A DNA stretch of 64,000 nucleotides, from the NCBI GenBank assembly GCA_002633025.1, contig NMRB01000245.1, positions 200,072 through 264,071 on the forward strand, in the 5' to 3' direction. The notes under the pieces were generated by a model. It was not told the DNA's origin and ran no database searches. It worked only from the letters and a program-made list of their open reading frames with translations. A program made the position numbers and the translations under genes. Positions 1 through 11,810 of the stretch are shown here, one piece after another. The first letter of the stretch is position 1, and every line of letters begins with the position of its first letter. The DNA is from Notospermus geniculatus. Taxonomy: Eukaryota > Nemertea > Pilidiophora > Heteronemertea > Lineidae.

Positions 1-2622
1 GTGATACCCGTGTTGGATTGAGGGTTGGATTGGGATACCCGTGTTGGATTGAGGAGACGTTTTGTGAAAAAATAATGCCCATTCCATCTTAAAGCATGAC
101 TACAAACAGACGTCTAGCATAGCACAAGTATCCTGACGATTTTTGCAAGGTAGTTAATGCGGAATTCAATGATTCACTGACTAGCATAGTTACGCAACCA
201 GACTTTGATTGAAGCCAAAGTAGTGACAGCAGCGGCTTACTATTTGTATGGGATGATCATTGACAGTACGTCTTTACATATTGTGAATTTAGGGGCTTTC
301 TAATCTTAGTGACCGATTTCTCACACACTGTAGACTGTTAAAGAATGTAATAAAAGGATGACTCTGAAACGCTGAGGGGCTGATAGACATCGTAAGCACA
401 TATTTCGGGAAACTTTGCTCAGCAACCCAGCAAATCCTTTTAGACAATGTATTAGTGGAAGCAATACTAAGCACGCAGAAGTAACACATTTCCTGTGTTC
501 GAAAGCCTGATCATCGTCTAGACAGGAAGTTAGTTTGTATCCGATGGAAGATACTAGTATCAACATTGGTAAAGAGTGCAATTCCTCTTCACCTTTTTTT
601 AATTTGCTGGAAAGTTTATAGCACTACAAGAAGGTTATCTCGAAGTAGTGATTGAAACTCAATGATTTTATCTCTAAAAACATTATTAATGTTATAACTC
701 GAATGCAGTGAAGGTACAGGCATGATGGAGACACGTATTTCATGTTTAACTGGGGGATTTCATCATTAATTGGAGTAATGATATAATAAAAAGAATCTTA
801 TTGGTGAGCCTGATCAAGGCGGCAAGTAAGTGGGTAACCTGCTCGCTCAGTTACACCTGATTTGGTTTTCTGCTTATCCTTACTAAATCTTACTTTAATA
901 TTTACGAAAGCCCAGAAGGCTCTTCAATCTTCAATCTTCAAGCTTGAAGTAGAACTTCAATCTTCAAGCTTGAACTAACTCCGACTTCAATCTTCAAGCT
1001 TGAACCACCGACTTCAATATTGAAGCCAGACAAATCATTCCAATTTATGAGTTATATCGACCTTAATCCCTAAGAAATTGCAAAATTTAGTGTTCGATAT
1101 GTTTAATATGATCCANTGTATAATGTCGGCGCCGACAAGTCATCAGTTTTCTCCAAGTAAAACAGGAACGAATTACACAAAATGAGTGCATGCAACGTAC
1201 GGTCCTTTAGTGATATACCAAGTAATGACCGGACAGAAATAAGGAAACAGATGGAAGGAAAACAATGATTCAAACAATAAGAAATAAACAACACTTTCAT
1301 CTCGCTGCTACTCATGTTCCTTGATGGTCAGGAGGCGCCACGTTATGACTGGTGACCGCTTCTCACGGCTGCAAAGCGGTCTCCAGTCGGTTGATGTAAT
1401 ATCATGATTTGTTCTTTTATACCGGTATTAAGTAGTGATGACACTCTGATATTGCTAGAGTGCGTCAAAAGACCGCTAGGGCTGGAATGCCTTTGCCAAT
1501 CTGACAACCCCAGTATGAGGGAAATGGTGGTATTCGCCATCTGACACTGCCATTTATAAGGCCCAAGAACGCGAAGGTCCCTCTCATTAGCCTCGATTGA
1601 CGTCGGTGTCTATTTACCCACAAGTGATAAGATAGTCCCTAATGTCATGTGGTTTGATGCATGGTAGCATTAACTTGATCTAAAGTTGGCATTATCTCCA
1701 CCGGTATCTATAGTTGGGCTAAATAGTTGACAAAGTGCATGTTAATTCCCCGTTCTAATTATAGATGTATGAAACATTCCACACCAGTCTCTGTCTACGT
1801 AGATTTTATGTTGAAACATCAGGTGTGTACGTGAGAAATTATACTTACATGTAGTTACCTCTGGGTGTGCCTCATCAACCCCAGCTTTCTATGTCTACAT
1901 GATATCGTCTTATCTAAGCCTGAAGCTAAGATAGATGCGAGGCCACCCCACTGCAGTAATTAATGGTCTCAGGGCACGTCTTTTGCTACCGCAGGGCTGG
2001 GCCATTAAAGAACTGGTGAAGTATTACTGTTCAGATGCACTGAACCTGCACTTATCGGCCCCAGTTCAGCAATTTCAGCGCGTATGGGGCCCACACCGTC
2101 CTTTCCCATCAATGAGGTCACTCAGCGATTATTTGGTTGAGCTCCCTCATAATAACTTTGTAGAGGGGGATTGTGCTGATTTGACCAATGACATCCAGAT
2201 TCAGGCCAGTTACATGTGTGTCCAGCCGGCCTGTCATCAATTTCACATAAGTTAGATTGCAATTGAATGGCCTAACGTTACAATTGTTGTCAAAATGACC
2301 GCCGTGACAACCAATCGGTGGAATAAGATTCTGAAATCTGATTGTGGGCCTCACCATTTTCAGTCAGCGTTCCATGTTATTGAACTGATCATTGGATGAA
2401 AGACTACGGTATGCCCCTAAGAATTTACTAATGATTCCATTCATTTCTCTTCACAGAACCACTAAGATACCAACAATGGCTACAGTTTCAACTCAGTGGA
2501 TGGATGCAAAGGATTTCAGAACTTGCCATCACCTCTTCCTTTATCTTTTGTTCAGCCTATCATTTACTTCGCCCTTCTTGCCATACATTGAACGTTATGT
2601 TTTAACTTCTTTCTGTTTACAG
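1..2622. other. Upstream flank of the fibrinogen-domain gene; no supported gene
   Basis: I find no convincing exon here. Open frames are short and lack family resemblance. The first 55 bases hold an imperfect duplication of a GTGTTGGATTG motif. One ambiguous base is at 1116. The 5' exons of the fibrinogen-domain gene (signal peptide and any N-terminal domain) may lie here or off the left edge, but I could not identify them. Confidence 0.5.
912..1020. repeat. Short tandem repeat of a CTTCAATCTTCAAGCTTGAA motif
   Basis: A palindrome-rich unit, roughly ACTTCAATCTTCAAGCTTGA, occurs about four times with variable spacers and decays at the right end (CTTCAATATTGAAG). Each unit contains TTCAAGCTTGAA, so it can form a small hairpin. 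No coding potential. Confidence 0.7.
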
Positions 2623-5600
2623 ATTGTCAAGATGTGTTCGATAGTGGTGATATGCATTACGCTGGGAACTACTACGTTACGGTCAAACCTACCGGGACAA
2701 ATTCGCAATTCAAAGTGTGCTGCGAAATGACCGACTCCTCAGGTACAGTAATTTCTTGCCATTATCTCGTTAGAGATGAGGTTTTAACACAAATACAGTT
2801 TGTGCCAGTATTATTCATGTTCATCTTTTTCTTAACCGTATAATTCCGTTACAATTTCAGGATGGACAGTTCTGATGCGACGGATGGATGGCTCCATCGA
2901 TTTCTTTAAAAAGTGGGACGAATTCAAAAGAGGTTTCGGCAATTTAGAAGCAGAATTCTGGCTTGGGAATGACAAAATACACGAATTAACATCACAGGGT
3001 ATGTATTCAATGAAGGATACCACCACACGTGACACAAGCCGAAAGTCGCCGTTTCATGATCGTCGACTATTCACTTCCAACATCAAAGGGAACTAAGTTA
3101 ATTGGAATCTTTAAGTCATTTTGCGAGAATTATATTACTGGATTTCAATATTGGATGGCTATGTTTGGACCTGGCTATCTAGATGCTGAGTAAACTCGAG
3201 GTGCAACTCACCTGAGTTTACTTTGAAGTGTACCATCCATTTCAATTACTTCCCCATCGAACTGTCATGAAAAAAAGAACCACAGACATTGAGCCAGACA
3301 AAAGTATGTTTTTGTGGCAAACAATATTTCAGCAACGAGTTTGTGAACAGGTCGAATATCCAATTTGGTTGTAAACCAGGCGGAAGTTCTGTTCGGTACA
3401 TTTCCCAGGCATACCTCGGGATTCTAGATATTGGTAACTCCGTTGTCACGTGAAATTCCCCTGCTCAGTCAGACAAGCCAGTATACCTACTGGATGACGT
3501 TAAAACGAAGGGTGCATCCCTTGTTCCAGAGTGAGCATATTCTGATCATACAGCGCAGGCTGTGAGTTCACGAATATCGTTTGTACGGTAGTACCACCGA
3601 CATTCATCTTCTTTAAAAAGGCCACGAGCTGGTTCTGCTATTGTAGTAAAGAAATTTTCGAAAAACAATTTTCAAATTGATGCTACATCTGACAGCTGGC
3701 ACTGGCAATGAATTTTAAAGAGTTTAAACAAACTGCAGGGCAAAATCACATTAGCGGTTTACTCAGGCATATCAGGCTGGCCCCAGGTAAAGAAATTTAA
3801 GAAAGCATGGCATGGCTAACCAGTATTGAAGGCTCAGAAAAGACAGGAGTTGCAAAACGTATGAAAAAAAAGTGGTAGGCTATTCAAAATTTATCCATGA
3901 GCTTTGTCGATAGAAGATTTTGCTCTCTGCCATGACGTAGCCATCGGAGTTGGTTCTCCTATCCCAGGGACCTGTTGATAGGCTCTAAGTACCCCATCAG
4001 ACATTTGCACAGGTAGACTACCACAACCAACAGAGCCGGTTGTAGCTTTACTACCTTCGGTTCACCTCAACAAAATGTGCTATTTAAAAGGAGTTATCAA
4101 TTTTAGTACGCATATCCGAAGGATATAAACTTATGAAGCTAGTTGCTTCGGATTGTAGTTATAGATCAATCGAGTTCAGAAAAGTTAAGTGACTGCGTAT
4201 TTCTTGTGAATACTCAAGGAAGCGAATAAGCGATAAGGTAAATGCACATGTATTTCGCTGATCTGGTGATTAAGTGTTTGCTGCTTGACCATATTGCTGA
4301 GGGAACTCTGAGACTTTGAACAGCTGAGTCATTAGTTTGCATTAGTAAACGTTTTTAAGCTGTACATCCTTATAATACTGTACATATATCAAGATATTGC
4401 AAGCATTGATGTAATTTAAGTCGCTGAAATGGTGTGAGTTCTGCGGCTTACCAATCACTTTGTGGAATGGTATGATTCCATAAAACTGGCAAAAGTATGC
4501 AAACTTGACATGAATGTTTTATTTCCGACAAAGATATTATATAAACATTCAACAGAATCCTGTCAACAACAGGGAAAGACTTGAAGTGTCCATTTCAAAT
4601 GAGCCTAGGGGGTTTCTTTGAATAACAACAAAAATTCAATTCAATGTGCGTAAGTTCCCTTTTATGCCAATAGAATAATGCGTATTGACCGGTGGGGGCC
4701 TAAGGTGGGCTTCAACGAATGCAATTCATACCCGAAATGGACAGGAACAAACAACAAATATTGTATAAGGGAGTAGTTTTCGTAAACAAACAACAAATAT
4801 TGTATAAAGGGAGTAGTTTTCGTAAACAAACAACAAATATTGTATAAGGGAGTAGTTTTCGTAAACAAACAACAAATATTGTATAAGGGAGTAGTTTTCG
4901 TAAACAAACAACAAATATTGTATAAGGGAGTGACAATGGCGACACACAGAGAAACAGCGAGTCCGTTTCCCAGAGTGTTCCGAACAATGGGAATCACACA
5001 GAAAACGTCTGCACTGAAACACGTTACACCGGGACAACTAGGCTACAGTGGCGCATAATACATGTACTATATGTCAACCAATGGCATACAGATTTCAGAA
5101 CAAAGCCTGGCGTCAATTTCACAATATGTTTCTTGTCGATGTGTGAAATCATCAACCGTCACAGTCGATCGGTTGCAATTAATCTTGATCGTAGGCCGTG
5201 GCATTAGCCTACCGCCGGTTGGCGTTTCTGCTTAAAGCTGAACTGCATGAACAAAAACTGACTTCTCATAGGTGAAGCATGTCGGTGCAGTCCTTGTGTG
5301 TGCACAAGCCTATGTCGCATTGTACATGCCGCACAGTTTAGTCTTATTTTTAACAATGGTTTCTCTTTTTAGGTGATTATATGTTACGGATTGACATGGA
5401 AACATGGGAAGGCAAGAAATATTATGCAGAATACGACCACTTTAGTATTTCGGACGAGAAAGACAAATACCGGATACACGTCAGCGGTTACCATGGAACC
5501 GCCGGTGATTCTCTTACGTCATATTGGGAAGATCATAATAATCAGGCTTTCAGTACAAAAGACAGGGACAATGATGATCGTTTCTACGATAACTGTGCCG

Positions 5601-5815
5601 AACATTACCACGGTGCTTGGTGGTTCAAAAGTTGCTTCGAATCACACTTGAACGGCATCTATTACAAACAGGGTGAGCATAACAACTATTTCGTGCGGAA
5701 TGGTATTCAGTGGAACACCATCCATCTGCATTCGTCACTAAAATATGCCGCCATGATGGTGAAACCTTCACCCAAAGCGTCGGATCCTTCTAGTCGAAAT
5801 GACACAGTCGATTAA
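2623..5815 (+). CDS. Fibrinogen-related domain (FReD) protein, 3' exons
   Basis: Three exons join in frame: 2623-2742, 2861-2998 and 5373-5815 (stop at 5813-5815). All have AG/GT borders; the first and second exons end in phase 1. Together they encode about 233 residues, close to a full C-terminal fibrinogen domain. It opens with [18 protein letters not shown], continues through [16 protein letters not shown] and [12 protein letters not shown], and has the usual calcium-site stretch [19 protein letters not shown] followed by WWF and LNGIYY. The domain family mediates recognition of sugars or acetylated ligands in ficolins, angiopoietins and tenascins, usually as a secreted protein. No signal peptide or N-terminal module is visible, so the 5' end is missing. 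The final intron is 2.4 kb and contains a 39-bp tandem repeat. FReD identity is secure; the subfamily is unknown. Confidence 0.88.
4746..4930. repeat. 39-bp tandem repeat, about 4.7 copies, in the FReD intron
   Basis: The unit begins AACAAACAACAAATATTGTA and ends GGGAGTAGTTTTCGTA. Copies start at 4746, 4785 (40 bp, one extra A), 4825, 4864 and 4903; the last is partial. Copies are nearly identical, suggesting recent expansion. Because 39 is a multiple of three, several frames stay open across it, which creates repetitive but spurious ORFs on the minus strand. Confidence 0.95.
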
Positions 5816-8593
5816 CGGAGCTTGACATGACGTCAACTATGTCACGTGATATCAATGGCCGACTTCCGTATCCTTGGATGAGTTCGGACTTCTACTGAGC
5901 AGTATTATTTCTGTGCTATGCGAGGATCTGCACGAAACGGCGTGACATAAGCATCTGAAGACTAGTCTAATAACCTAAATTTGATCAAATTCATTTTCCA
6001 TTAAACTGAAAATAGCATAAAACGCATTCAGACTAGTCATTAGGATAGCGTATACCCACGAGTGCCGTATGGAAGCCTGAATTATTCACCAACTGTAAAA
6101 AGTATATAATGGCGTCACTCTAATTTATATCGACCAGTATCATCTCAATTATCTATACCTCTGAGTCTTCAGTAACGCATTTTATTCGTTATTATGTGTC
6201 ATAGTATTAAAACCAAGAGGGACAGTCGATAATTCTGTTAACAAGTTGATATGAAAAAAGCCGTAAAGGTACGCTACACACAACAGTGTATAGAATAACG
6301 TTAGTCTTCGGCCCATTTGCACCCCGGGGCCTGAGATCGAGGAGTGACACTTGGGAGTGCACAGGAAAATATTGGATTGCAACGGTTCCGAGACGATAAC
6401 GGACCTTTAGTTCCTGGAAAAATGTGATACTAAATTATGTTAACTTATAGGCTATAAGACTGTTGGACGCTCGAGGCTACTTTCAGCCTCAACAAGGCTT
6501 GTGGTATAAATGTGATCTGCTGATGGACTACGCAGAGTGATACACTTGGAAAAAGGCAATTTCGCTTGAGAAATTGAATCATTCTAGAATCGGTACGAAC
6601 GAAAATCTACTTAGTGCAAACCCTACGCAGACGTGTCATTGCTCTTGTTTATGTTGCTGATGAGTGGGCAAAATGACGTTGACTGGGGATAGGTATCGAC
6701 GCATTTACGATTGCGACACATCCTCATGCGCCTGATGTCTGCGGAAGCTAATAGAGAGTAATATACCTTTGAGAACATGGGGACATGCGATATTTGGCTG
6801 TGAAGTGATTTGCATACCGGTAGTCTGATTATTCTCGTGATACGACGCGGAGCAATTGGAGTCTATTCGTACCACGAGGGACGTATGCTGGCCGGGACGC
6901 TGTTAAGTGCTTTAGTCCATTTACAGCTCCATGCCTATAAAGACCGGTTATAGTAACTCTGTTATGGGAGAATGTGTTCATTGGCACAACCAAAAACATT
7001 ATTTTAGAATTACTTGCAAGTATTTCGTGTTGAAATGACTGTTTTATAGAATAAGATTCGCATAATATGACAAATTGTACGTATATTGCATCAGTAGTGG
7101 ATAATGATGTTGATGGTATGTGATTTTCACGCGAAGATGGCGTCTCCAACTTTGCTTTCCTGGCTTACAATTTGACTTGAAGAGCTGCATCAACACGAAT
7201 CGTCCACCTCGTATTCCGCGCCGGTAAATGTGTTCGCGATTTGATGGAATTCAGGGGCAATCTGTGGCTGCGAAATATTTGAGAAGTTGCCTGGTCTCCC
7301 CATCTGGAGCGATCAGGAATACATGTAGGTTTCTTCAAAGGACGCCCCTAATCCTCCGCGTCACGGCTGAGCAGATGATTCGCGGAGATGCCAACTCTTC
7401 CCCTCTACTGCCAGAGGAAGCCAAAGCACTCTTTAAAAGCGGTTGCCAACTATCAGTTGTTTTCACATTTTGAGAAGAGAATTATTTTTATTTGCTGAGA
7501 AGGGCTGCTAGATGACTTCCGATAGCACAAACGCCAACTTACGCCTAGAGTAATGATGTGCAGTGACGTTACAAAACGACAAAGATTGTAACCAAAGAAG
7601 ACAAAGATGAGGATGCTGGAAGAGCAATGATGAAGAAACTATGGATGATGCAACTCTGTCACGCCAAAGGTAGTTTGCCCACAGTCGTCGTTTTCTTAAG
7701 TCCCATGTTGTGGCAATCAAGGATTCGAAAATGTGTTTGAATTTTCGGAATTCTCGACAATGATACGTTTACAGGTCCTATACTAGCAGGCCGGTATCTT
7801 CGTAAATCCACTGTCAACAAAATGACTCGAACGTCATTGCACATTATTACTTGCAACCTCGTCGCAAGCATATTCAGCTAAGTAGACATAATCCATTATC
7901 ATGTAGCTTTTAATGAATGTGACGAGAGTTATTTGCCTTTAGGGGCGTGGTTAACAAGAAAGTAAATATACGTCTGTAAATAATGTACAAAATATTTTGG
8001 TATGGAGACGAGGATGTATTTTGTCTCCTAGGTATTGTACATGTATCATCAATGTCAAGATTATAAGCCTTTGGGAGTTCGAACATCGACCAAGATTCGC
8101 GAGAGTTGTCAGCCAAAGTGTCTTCCACGCCTCCGCAAGGGAAAGCAACACGACTGGAGTTGTCCAAACCAAAGTTGCGTCGTGTTAATGTAAGTTTTTG
8201 TAACATCACAGCCTGCAATACAAAATCTACATGAATCCAAGTTTTTTCTTGAACCAGTTTTGAAAGAAATCAAGGCTGCGGGTTCTCTGATGCCAAACTT
8301 TGATATATCGTTGGGGCCTACGTTTTTCAGCGTATTCCTTCTTGCGTTTAGTAAGAAGGTTTCGTCACCAAGAGTTAAGTCGTCATCATTTCTTCGTTGT
8401 TTTGTTCTAAGTTGATCACAAATACATTTACATGTAGTTTTCGCCCTCAGCAAAGAAGAAATTCCACGCAATGTATCCAAGAGTCGCTGTCGGATACAAA
8501 ATCACAGAGTAAACGTACCGTATACAGCTTCACTACCTTCCATGGTACATGTATACAATGTACATGTACGGTACATGATTTTCACCGCTGCTT

Positions 8594-8852
8594 TTAAAGG
8601 AGCTCGATGTCCAAGTTGTAAACAAACTGGTTTGTTTACCAACAGTGGCCAGCAAACTAGTTTTATTCCTTCGTGAAGGTGGCAGCACCAGTAGCGCCCC
8701 GTGATCGTTAGACTGGTGCCCGGTCCAATGCAGCTCACTCACGATATTCACGTCAGTACAAATCACCGACAATAGGTGGCAGCACCGCAGGCGTGGCGTG
8801 GATAGAGAACCAGTGAGTGATTGTTTACAACTTGGACGTCCAGCTCCTTTAA
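8594..8852. mobile_element. TTAA-flanked MITE (piggyBac-type target site)
   Basis: TTAA occurs at 8594-8597 and at 8849-8852. Immediately inside are inverted repeats of about 28 bp starting AGGAGCT, through GTCCAAGTTGTAAACAA on the left, and mirrored on the right with two mismatches. The 251-bp interior has no ORF. A TTAA duplication is the hallmark of piggyBac-class elements. The termini do not begin with the commonest piggyBac CCC, so the superfamily is inferred from target site only. Confidence 0.75.
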
Positions 8853-9846
8853 GTTGATCCAACTTGGCCTTTCTCGAGCAGTTGAATCCGACAGGTATAT
8901 TTTTGAAACGAAGTATACCCGTTGACAACTCCATGAGGCAAAAATGTCACATGACATGTCCTTTCTTATGCTTTTGGCTGTGCTAAGTTAGGTTCAGATA
9001 TTCCCAAAGGCAAATGTTATTGACGGTGAGGAATACTCGTTGATGTTTTTGTTCCAGAACCGCAGTATACATAGTTATTTTTTTCATCGACAACATTAAT
9101 CTGTGTGAGAAAGAGACGTTCCTGTATATTAAATATTGCCAATCGTCTTTTCATTGTCATTCTTATATCAGAGCGTAGTGATATTATGGTACTGTAAATA
9201 GTCATAGTCGTTACAATTATTTATATATTTCCCGTTTATCGGCAAGTACTTTTTGACTGACACGTCAGAGGTCAACGTCATTTGAAGTGCGATTGTAGTA
9301 TGAATGTCTTCATTCAATCCTTGAGAAGTTTCATAGATGTATTTCAGTTCTAGTAAACGAATACGTATATATTCAGATCTATTTTCAACATATGAAACAG
9401 TCTTTTATGTATGTATTGATTTTTGCTGTATCCCGAGCTTGAGATGAAAATGGCAATATTGGCCCTAGTCATTATTATCTTGATATGGGATATTTCTCAG
9501 GATTTTGTTGTCATTGGAGAATGTGACTCAATGATGAGCTATAGCTAAACTGATCCAAGTTTTGGTTTTGGTCAGCTTTCTGCAATGGTAATAGAATCTA
9601 ACTTAACGGTAATCCTGGTTGCGCATCGTCATTGTAGAAAACTTTGGGTGGACACAGTTATATCAATTCAGTAACAAACGAACATGTTTTGGACCCTTCG
9701 AAAAACGGAATGCGAATACTTCTTGGAAGTCCCGTGGCTGGTAATCCAAAACAGAATGTGTTTTCTTGCTAACTTTATCATGCTGGTATAGTTAGGCCAT
9801 AATGTTATCGGTAAAAACTGAAGCAGACGACGGCAAGTGCGGCGGA

Positions 9847-10083
9847 TAAGGCCGCGCGCACACTGCAAGCGAAATAGCGAAGCGAAACAAATTTCGCCAA
9901 GCGATGTGGCGAAAACCTTTAAATACTCTGGAAGCATTGGCGTGTACAAACTGAGAGCGATCAGCGCTCATCGCTCTCAGTTTGTAGGCCTACACGCTAA
10001 TGCTTCCAGTCTATTTAAAGGTTTTCACCACATCGCTTAGCGAAATTTGCTTCCATTTCGCTTGCAGTGTGCACGCGGTCTAA
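9847..10083. mobile_element. PIF/Harbinger-like MITE with TAA target duplication
   Basis: A 231-bp element (9850-10080) is almost entirely an inverted repeat. The left end GGCCGCGCGCACACTGCAAG mirrors the right end, and the arms run inward to a centre near 9962 (GAGAGCGATCAGCGCTC). Identical TAA triplets flank it at 9847-9849 and 10081-10083. A 3-bp TAA/TTA duplication and G-rich ends fit PIF/Harbinger MITEs. No coding capacity. Confidence 0.8.
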
Positions 10084-10407
10084 GATCCCAGTGCAATTCT
10101 GCGTTCTCAGTCTGGTTCACTACCCTTCCATCCCATCCTATATCACACTTAGTCGATATTGAGGTCACGATGCAGACTTGTTTGAAAGATAGTATTGAAA
10201 GTTCCACTCTCACTACGAAAAGTGACAATAAAATTTAAAAGCTGACTTCATTTTTTGTAGTTTTTTTCCTAGCCTCAATCCTATCCATTGTATAAATAGA
10301 TAGTTTGCGAGATCATGGTGAGCCCGAGGACTTCTCATCGAACACGATGTTTCGAAAAATGGACTTGTGTGCCCCGCCTACTATGAGACCTTCCCAATGG
10401 AAAAAAG

Positions 10408-10473
10408 TTGTGTATGCATCAGAAGATCAAGCACCCATGAGGATGGGTGTTTGATCTTCTGATGCGTACACAA
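10408..10473. repeat. 66-bp hairpin with 31-bp arms and 4-nt loop
   Basis: Arms 10408-10438 and 10443-10473 are complementary with two mismatches, around the loop GAGG. The left arm begins TTGTGTATGCATCAG. No flanking direct repeat is visible, unlike the palindromes near 11.3 and 13.4 kb. Confidence 0.9.
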
Positions 10474-11291
10474 GATGCACATTCCGGAAGCTGCCCAACA
10501 TTAGTTCTTAGGGTAATTACCCGCCGTTCCCCTGATTTTACTCATCCCTTACAAGCAACGCATCAGCGACACCACCCGTCGCTTCTTTATTTCAGTACAT
10601 TCTTATCCTGTCTGGACGGTAAGGAGCCTTTGATGTACTATCAGATGAAAAAGCGATTTACGAGAAGGTAATTCTTCACACGGCCAGGTTACTTCAAGTT
10701 TGTATATTAAATGAATGGGATCAGTGGCGGATATTTGATGCTTTCGGCAAGCCCACCAAACCAGCTTCGGTAGAATCGATCCCGGGGAGAGGTAGGCCTA
10801 CATGTATACGGTTTTCACAAGGTTGCTCGCCTTCGTGGAAACGAAAGTTGATGAAGGCCTATTTACCATTCCCTAATCCCGACTTCTTATGCATACTATA
10901 AATCTAATTGATTTCTTTTTCTGGGGAAATAACAATGTTGCACACATGACACATGGGGGGGGGGGCTACTACAACAACCAAATGAAACCATCGCCTAGCG
11001 ACGAAGAATTCCCAACACAAATAGGGTTTTGTGAAATGGGAAGACGAATAGGCCTTACAGAGGATGCACGTCTCAGGCGAGATTCTTCATCTTATCTAGG
11101 AAAAAAGGCTGATGATTTGAAGCTTTTCTCCACAACAAAATCGATCCACCGAAGGATAAGCGAACAAACTAATTTCACAGACGACCCGCAGAGAAGATGG
11201 GTCGTTGTCCGAACGGTGGATTTTGCAGAGAAATCGAAATATGGGAATCGCAGTTCAGCAATAAAGTTTTGTTAATGCCCGTCAGCAGCTC

Positions 11292-11334
11292 GTCTTAATC
11301 ATGGAGGTATTGCGAATACCTCCATGTCTTAATC
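11292..11334. repeat. 25-bp palindrome between 9-bp direct repeats
   Basis: ATGGAGGTATT-GCG-AATACCTCCAT (11301-11325) is a perfect hairpin. It sits exactly between two copies of GTCTTAATC (11292-11300 and 11326-11334). The arrangement looks like a tiny insertion with target duplication. It shares ATGGARGTATT with the palindrome at 51291. Confidence 0.85.
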
Positions 11335-11344
11335 AAAGGGGCTT

Positions 11345-11810
11345 ACCGGCGCAGGCGACGATCATCAGTTTGACTCCATCAACATGACGTGCCAGGCACG
11401 CCCAACTATTCGAGCACCATCTAACGCCAGATGAGGGGACTGAACTATGAACTCATCCTCTCAACACAGGGTCATTCAGACGTATCGCCTACGTCGACCT
11501 CTTCTGATAAGGGAGGCGATGGCCGAGTGAAATGACCTGAGTCTCAGGATGCTATGAACTAAGTTCACTTATCAGAGGTCCGGACTTAACAACACAGACA
11601 AATCTACCGAAATTCCTTCGAAAATAACACTGTGGGCACCCCTAGCGAACTAGTCTCAGTCAAAGTGGGCCTATCGACACCGGCGACTACCATCAGTTGA
11701 AATCTGCACAACCAATCAATCAACATGACGGAAGAGGCACGCCAAACTACTCGAGCGCCATCTAAGGTTTGATGCGGAAACTGAATTCAGTCCACTTATC
11801 AGGGCAGGGG
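11345..11810. repeat. Two diverged copies of an interspersed repeat
   Basis: The stretch around 11350-11480 and the one around 11680-11810 share a common order of motifs: GGCG-ACNATCATCAGTT, CAACATGACG, GAGGCACGCC/CAGGCACGCC, ACTNNTCGAGC, CCATCTAA and later ACTTATCAG. Divergence is considerable, with indels. Family not recognised; no ORF. Confidence 0.45.

Noticed and set aside
1935-2255. 106-codon ORF upstream of the FReD exons as a possible first exon
   Set aside because: No signal peptide, no donor joining in frame to the exon at 2623, and no domain similarity.
4746-4930. CRISPR-like array of regular repeats
   Set aside because: Repeats are contiguous without unique spacers and lie in a eukaryotic intron; it is a minisatellite.
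7228-7473. 81-codon plus-strand ORF
   Set aside because: No similarity or gene context; several overlapping frames are equally open.
8109-8480. 123-codon minus-strand ORF
   Set aside because: Overlapping open frames on both strands and no recognisable motif.
10889-11275. 128-codon plus-strand ORF
   Set aside because: Low-complexity start, no family resemblance, no splice or UTR context.
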